Shown here: positions 14,830-19,013 of the stretch, in pieces | Layout of the letters: each line of letters opens with the position of its first letter | Numbering within the stretch: the stretch's first letter is position 1 | Assembly (NCBI GenBank): GCA_964342485.1 | Contig: CAYFFO010000035.1 | Span: 1 to 19,013, forward strand | Length of the DNA stretch: 19,013 nucleotides | Reading direction: 5' to 3' | Source: CAYFFO01 sp964342485 | GTDB lineage: Bacteria; Chloroflexota; Dehalococcoidia; Lucifugimonadales; CAJWER01 | Notes under the pieces: generated by a model | Database searches by the model: none | What the model saw: only the letters and a program-made list of their open reading frames with translations | What the model was told of the DNA's origin: nothing | Made by a program: the position numbers and the translations under genes

Positions 14830-15444
14830 TTGATTTACGAGATCAGAACTTACGATATAAAACCTACGATGGTTCCGGAGTATCAAAAACGCTTTTACCA
14901 GAAATTGCCTGAACGTGTAAAATTTTCTAAATTGGCGGGTCACTGGTATACGGAAGTAGGTCCTATAAACCAGATCATAGCTATTTGGCCATATTCAAAC
15001 AATGATCAAAGAATACAAATTCGTTCGGAAGTAGAACAAAAAGGTATATGGCCCCCAGATTCAGGAGATTTAGTGCAAGGGATGGTATCTGAGATATATT
15101 TACCTGCTCCATTTATGAGGGCCATGGAACCTAAGAATATCGGACCAATCTACGAAATGAGAATTTATACCTATCCACCAGAAGATATGCCAGATATTCT
15201 ACATACCTGGCAAGCAGCTATGCCAGCCAGGGAACAATTATCTCCTTTAGTAGGATGTTGGTATAAAGAATCAGGTGGCAATGACAATTTCATTCATATG
15301 TGGGCATATGAAAGTTTTGAGGAACGTCTACGTATAAGAGAACATGCTAAAACGACAGGTATTTGGCCCCCTAAATCATCGGCCCGATTACTGAAACAAA
15401 ATTCTAAAATACTTCTTCCTGCATCCTTTTCTCCTATGCAATAA
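14830..15444 (+). CDS. NIPSNAP family protein with two tandem domains
   Basis: 204 residues forming two consecutive NIPSNAP domains (PF07978, dimeric alpha/beta-barrel-like fold). The halves repeat clearly: IYEIRTYDIKP (2-12) against IYEMRIYTYPP (about 107-117), GHWYTEVG against GCWYKESG, and GIWPPDS against GIWPPKS. NIPSNAP domains are small-molecule or dimerisation modules without an established general activity. A duplicated form could be a single-chain equivalent of the family dimer. It starts with TTG behind a strong ribosome site, 55 bases after the enolase-superfamily gene, and is followed by the MBL hydrolase gene after 26 bases, so co-transcription is likely. Confidence 0.9.
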   Translation: MIYEIRTYDIKPTMVPEYQKRFYQKLPERVKFSKLAGHWYTEVGPINQIIAIWPYSNNDQRIQIRSEVEQKGIWPPDSGDLVQGMVSEIYLPAPFMRAMEPKNIGPIYEMRIYTYPPEDMPDILHTWQAAMPAREQLSPLVGCWYKESGGNDNFIHMWAYESFEERLRIREHAKTTGIWPPKSSARLLKQNSKILLPASFSPMQ

Positions 15445-15470
15445 ATTCTGCAGGTGTTATTCAGACTGTT

Positions 15471-16163
15471 ATGCCAGTTGAAATTGCAACTAATATTTAT
15501 CAGTTCCAGTTAATAGGAGCCAAGATCACAGTATTACTTTCAGGTGATAACGTTCTTGTGATTGATACTGGTACCAGAGGCAGTTTAAATAGAATTAAAA
15601 CGGCTTTCTCCAGTCTTGGAATTGATAGGACTCAGGTCTCCCTTATTGTGTTGACTCATCACCACCCAGACCATTCAGGTGGTGTTTCAGAACTTTCAAA
15701 ATATACTGATGCGCCTATAGCAGCACACAGATTAGATGCAGGAATTATTCAGGGAATTCAAGATAAACCGGATGTACACACGAATTTATGGCTCGCGGCT
15801 ATTACAAGACCCTTTCTGAGTTTACTTTACAGTGATAATTCAAAGATAGACTTTTATTTGGAAGATAGACAGGAGCTACCTTTTGAAGAAAAAGTTGAGG
15901 TCATACACGTGCCTGGACATACACCGGGAAGCATATGCCTGTTTGTACCAAAACAGAAAGTCATGATTGTAGGTGATGCTCTAGAATTTAGGTCTGGCAA
16001 GCTCCTGCATGCCTCTAAATCATTCACTGCTGATATTCCCAAAGCAGCAGATTCATTAAAGAAACTTCTTGATTATGACTTTGAAACACTGTGTTTTAGT
16101 CATTTTGAACCTTTAACTGAAAATGCATATGGACAACTTGAATTATTATTGGATAATTTATAG
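15471..16163 (+). CDS. MBL-fold metallo-hydrolase
   Basis: 230 residues with the complete metallo-beta-lactamase-fold site: H63-x-H65-x-D67-H68 in THHHPDHSGG, H150 (VPGHTPGS), D169 (IVGDALEF) and H211 (FSHFEPL), enough for a binuclear zinc centre. There is no signal peptide, so it acts in the cytoplasm. It resembles the glyoxalase-II-like/general hydrolase group, which hydrolyses thioesters, lactones or phosphodiesters. Since an acyl-activating fusion protein follows, a thioester or lactone substrate is plausible but unproven. The ATG has only a weak purine tract upstream and lies 26 bases after the NIPSNAP stop. Confidence 0.93.
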   Translation: MPVEIATNIYQFQLIGAKITVLLSGDNVLVIDTGTRGSLNRIKTAFSSLGIDRTQVSLIVLTHHHPDHSGGVSELSKYTDAPIAAHRLDAGIIQGIQDKPDVHTNLWLAAITRPFLSLLYSDNSKIDFYLEDRQELPFEEKVEVIHVPGHTPGSICLFVPKQKVMIVGDALEFRSGKLLHASKSFTADIPKAADSLKKLLDYDFETLCFSHFEPLTENAYGQLELLLDNL

Positions 16164-16229
16164 TCAAATCTTAGGAAAACATTTTGGGAAATATTAACAA
16201 TATTGGGAATAAATGGACAGGAATTTAGA

Positions 16230-18716
16230 ATGGAAAAACTTCGTAATCACAATTTAACTTTGGTGGACTTTTTGGAAGATAGGGCGAATACCTTCAATGA
16301 AAGAGTAGCTCTACTTTTTAAACCAGGGTTTAGATTTAGAAGATTGTCTTACCGGGGCATTTGGGAAGATTCAGGCAAAATAGCTACTTTATTACAACAA
16401 CGAGGTTTACAAAAAGGTGATCGGGTTATTATTTGGGGTCCCAATTGCCCTGAATGGGTACTGGCATTTTTTGGATGTCTTAGAGCAGGAATAGTGGTTA
16501 TACCTTTAGATTTAAGGAGTTCAAGGGAATTTGTCGAGAACATAGCTTCAAGAGTCGATGCAAAATTATCATTCGTATCTAGAGTTACCCCTGACTATCA
16601 TAGTGAACTTGGTATAAATGAAATTGACTTTGAGGAAATAGAAAATTTATCTTTGAATTTTTCCCAACCTGAACCAGTAGATATAAAATCAGAAGACTTG
16701 GCTGAGGTTATGTTCACATCTGGTACTACTGGGGATCCTAAGGGTGTGATGTTAACCCATAAAAACATCGTAGCTAATCTTGCTTCAGTAACCCAGGTCA
16801 CACCTGGCAAGACATCCGATAGTTTACTGTCCATTTTGCCACTTAGTCATATGTTAGAACAGATGGGTGGATTGTTAACGCCACTTACTGCAGGAGCCTC
16901 TATAACATATCCAACTTCACGTCAGCCAATGGTTCTTTTTCGGACAATGAAGGAACGAAAAGTAACAATGATGATACTCGTTCCACAACTTTTGGATCTT
17001 TTTATGAAAGGAATCGAAAGGGAAGTTGCAAGACAGGGCAAAGATCGGCTCTGGAAAAGAATGTTAACAGTTGCAAAATATTCGCCTTACCCTATTAGAA
17101 GGCTACTCTTTAGAAATATACATCAAAAATTTGGAGGAAAACTATCTCTTATATTCGCTGGTGGAGCACCATTAGATCCCGAACTAGGTAAAAAATGGAA
17201 TCTTATAGGGATAAGAGTAATTCAAGGGTACGGTGCTACAGAAGCAGCTCCTGTTATTGCATGTCATCCTCAACAGAAACCTCGTTTTGATTCACCGGGC
17301 CCTGCTCTTCCAGGCGTTCAAATTAAGATTGCAGAAGACGGAGAAGTATTGATTCGCGGCGATAACGTGACAGCCGGTTACCTTGATGCACCTGAGGCAA
17401 CTTCAGCAGCCTTTGTTGATGGATGGTATAAGACTGGTGATCAGGGAGAAATAGACCAAAACGGTTTTCTACATTTGAAAGGTCGTAAAAAGGACATGAT
17501 TGTTCTTGGGAGCGGTTTAAATGTCTATCCTGAAGATATAGAGACCATACTTCAAAAACACGAATTAGTGAGCGATGCAGCTGTAATCGGAATGCCAGGC
17601 TCATCAGGTCCAGAGATTCATGCTGTATTGATTATGCCTGATCAAAGTGATGGATCTGATGCTGTGCGATGGACTAATGAACAGCTGGCTGACCATCAAA
17701 GGATTAGAGGAATTACCATATGGGATGGAGATGATTTTCCACGGACGCATACCCTCAAAGTGAAGAAGGGCGTCTTGATTGAGATGCTGAATCAGCAAAG
17801 CGTTGACAATGAACCTGCAGCTAGTTCAACTTCAGATGGTGACGATTCTTTGCTTCATAAAATTGTAGCCGATATAGCTGAAATAGCTATCTCAGAAATT
17901 AGCGACGAAAAAACGCTAGACGATGATTTAGATTTGGATTCATTAAAACGAGTGGAGATATTGTCTGCTGTTGAAGCTGAACTCGGAGTTTCTATTGATG
18001 AATCACTCTTGAATCCAGGCACTACTTTTGGCCAATTGGCAAAATTAATATCTCAAGGTTCAAAAAATACAGAGGAGAAAAAGTTTGTAAAATGGGGAAT
18101 GTCATGGTGGTGTAGGCCTCTCAGGTCTATTATTCATGCTGTAGTGGTCTTCCCTATCCTAAATATGTTGTTCCAACAAAGGACTGTGGGTACTGAAAAT
18201 TTAGAAAAATTGAATGGACCAGTCCTTTTTGCGGCTAACCATACTTTGAAGCTAGATAATGGGATATTGATGAAAGCTCTACCACGTCGCCATAGATCCA
18301 GATTAGCGATTGCCGCCTGGGACGAGTTATGGGACAACCCTATTTATAAAATCACACATCCTTTAATTGGAAACGCATTTCCCTTTTCGAAGGAAGGAAA
18401 TATACGTCCTAGTCTAGAAAATTTGGGAAAGATTCTAGATAACGGTTGGTCGGTGCTTATATACCCTGAAGGCGATAGAACAGTCGAAGGGCCAATGAAA
18501 CCATTTCTAGGTGGTACTGGATTAATTGCATTGGAATCAGGAATACCAGTAGTTCCAATAAAACTGGATATTAAGGATTCAGGAGTTCCTTTGGATTTTC
18601 CCATAAAGAAAAAGGGTCAGGTAGAGGTGAGATTTGGTAAACCTATAAACTTTTCACCTGGTACTTCTTACGAAGAAGCAACGACAATTCTTGAAGATAA
18701 TGTTCGAAACTTATAA
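16230..18716 (+). CDS. Fusion: AMP-dependent acyl ligase - acyl carrier protein - PlsC-type acyltransferase
   Basis: About 828 residues in three parts. Residues 1-520 are an acyl-adenylating ligase with FTSGTTGDPKG (162-172), QGYGATE (332-338), YKTGDQGE, and a C-terminal lysine in TLKVKKG (about 510-512). Residues about 540-610 are an acyl carrier domain whose DLDLDSL places the phosphopantetheine Ser at about 571. Residues about 640-828 are a lysophospholipid acyltransferase domain with NHTLKLD (H671, D676) and YPEGDRT (745-751), preceded by a hydrophobic stretch at 630-650. The chain could activate a fatty acid, load it on its own carrier and transfer it to a lysolipid at the membrane. Domain order is opposite to that of E. 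coli Aas, which also lacks the carrier. The ATG at 16230 with AGGA upstream is preferred over an in-frame TTG at 16203. Confidence 0.92.
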   Translation: MEKLRNHNLTLVDFLEDRANTFNERVALLFKPGFRFRRLSYRGIWEDSGKIATLLQQRGLQKGDRVIIWGPNCPEWVLAFFGCLRAGIVVIPLDLRSSREFVENIASRVDAKLSFVSRVTPDYHSELGINEIDFEEIENLSLNFSQPEPVDIKSEDLAEVMFTSGTTGDPKGVMLTHKNIVANLASVTQVTPGKTSDSLLSILPLSHMLEQMGGLLTPLTAGASITYPTSRQPMVLFRTMKERKVTMMILVPQLLDLFMKGIEREVARQGKDRLWKRMLTVAKYSPYPIRRLLFRNIHQKFGGKLSLIFAGGAPLDPELGKKWNLIGIRVIQGYGATEAAPVIACHPQQKPRFDSPGPALPGVQIKIAEDGEVLIRGDNVTAGYLDAPEATSAAFVDGWYKTGDQGEIDQNGFLHLKGRKKDMIVLGSGLNVYPEDIETILQKHELVSDAAVIGMPGSSGPEIHAVLIMPDQSDGSDAVRWTNEQLADHQRIRGITIWDGDDFPRTHTLKVKKGVLIEMLNQQSVDNEPAASSTSDGDDSLLHKIVADIAEIAISEISDEKTLDDDLDLDSLKRVEILSAVEAELGVSIDESLLNPGTTFGQLAKLISQGSKNTEEKKFVKWGMSWWCRPLRSIIHAVVVFPILNMLFQQRTVGTENLEKLNGPVLFAANHTLKLDNGILMKALPRRHRSRLAIAAWDELWDNPIYKITHPLIGNAFPFSKEGNIRPSLENLGKILDNGWSVLIYPEGDRTVEGPMKPFLGGTGLIALESGIPVVPIKLDIKDSGVPLDFPIKKKGQVEVRFGKPINFSPGTSYEEATTILEDNVRNL

Positions 18717-18993
18717 TACAATCTGGTTTCTCTGAAGTTTGTCCTATTCGTATTGATAACTGTTAAATTTTATCGGAGATATATTTGATTTTGTTTATTT
18801 TTGGAGTAAAAATAGAGTCAACTTTTGTAAATTAATTTATTTCCTCACACAGCGAAATTTTAATAAAAAACAAACCAACGAGACCGATTAAAAAGCTGTT
18901 TCTCTGTACTACCCAATTTTCCCATCACGGTCTAAATCGGACATTTCTTTAACTATGCTAGGATACTGCTATTAATTAATTGAGGATCCATCA
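18717..18993. other. Intergenic stretch with no identified gene
   Basis: 277 AT-rich bases between the acyltransferase fusion and the partial gene at the window end. No ORF of convincing length and no clean hairpin-plus-T-run terminator are seen. Short matching arms (AGACCG 18881-18886 with CGGTCT 18928-18933, and CCGATT 18884-18889 with AATCGG 18935-18940) are too weak to call. A promoter for the next gene probably lies near 18950-18975, but no clear hexamers stand out. Confidence 0.5.
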
Positions 18994-19013
18994 ATGATAT
19001 ATGACGGTCACGC
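18994..19013 (+). CDS. Start of a gene cut by the window end, possibly amidohydrolase
   Basis: ATG at 18994-18996 is preceded by GAGGA at 18982-18986, a good ribosome site with 7-base spacing. The first residues are MIYDGHA. This resembles the opening of amidohydrolase-family proteins, where a short strand leads into the metal-binding DxHxH-type motif. Only six full codons are visible, so the family is a guess; the start itself is better supported. Confidence 0.45.

Noticed and set aside
16230..18716. Two or three separate genes read as one because of a sequencing error
   Set aside because: The frame is continuous, linkers are of normal length and low complexity, and each domain is complete and in order, so a true fusion is the better explanation.
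18881..18940. Matching arms AGACCG/CGGTCT and CCGATT/AATCGG in the last intergenic region
   Set aside because: The arms are 6 bases each, overlap one another and are separated by about 40-45 bases, giving no stable or clearly designed structure.
1..19013. tRNA, rRNA, CRISPR arrays, transposases and phage genes
   Set aside because: Read for on both strands; no cloverleaf-like sequence, regular spaced repeat or recognisable mobile-element protein was seen. A covariance-model scan was not possible.

Overview
The window is AT-rich bacterial DNA with short intergenic spaces, mixed gene orientation, several TTG starts and weak Shine-Dalgarno sites. Its content (an enolase-superfamily enzyme, a D-2-hydroxyacid dehydrogenase, two Gfo/Idh/MocA oxidoreductases, ThuA, SDR, cupin, NIPSNAP, MBL hydrolase, acyl-activating enzyme) resembles an uncultivated marine heterotroph of the Chloroflexota (SAR202/Dehalococcoidia-like) type. 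That assignment is inference from gene mix and base composition; there is no rRNA or marker phylogeny here. A run of exactly 100 N (10568-10667) shows this is a scaffolded draft or metagenome assembly.

Left part (1-3220): a Gfo/Idh/MocA dehydrogenase runs into a convergent YgjP/SprT-like zinc metallopeptidase, the two genes sharing one CTAG as both stop codons. A two-helix membrane protein lies upstream of the peptidase. Divergent from it is a six-helix membrane protein closed by a strong intrinsic terminator.

Middle part (3300-9110): a 3-methyladenine DNA glycosylase; a DUF1989 protein overlapping by 14 bases a threonine-aldolase-like PLP enzyme that lacks some threonine aldolase residues; an unknown membrane-anchored extracytoplasmic protein on the minus strand whose start codon abuts a long inverted repeat; an SDR plus cupin pair; and a 1-Cys peroxiredoxin with an unusually structured leader. 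That leader holds a possible Cys-containing leader peptide, a terminator hairpin and an alternative antiterminator pairing.

Right part (9190-19013): on the minus strand, pabB (aminodeoxychorismate synthase component I, 5' end lost in the gap), a ThuA plus Gfo/Idh pair reminiscent of ThuAB 3-keto-sugar metabolism, and a D-2-hydroxyacid dehydrogenase. Divergent from these is a four-gene plus-strand run: enolase-superfamily dehydratase/racemase, tandem NIPSNAP protein, MBL-fold hydrolase, and a three-domain fusion of AMP-dependent acyl ligase, acyl carrier protein and PlsC-type acyltransferase. The last bases look like the start of an amidohydrolase.

Taken together the window reads as a catabolic region for sugar acids and other small organic acids, interleaved with housekeeping repair, folate and redox genes. 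No rRNA, tRNA, CRISPR array, transposase or phage gene was seen. The items most worth following are the peroxiredoxin leader, the ligase-ACP-acyltransferase fusion, the DUF1989/PLP pair and the inverted repeat at 6644-6717.
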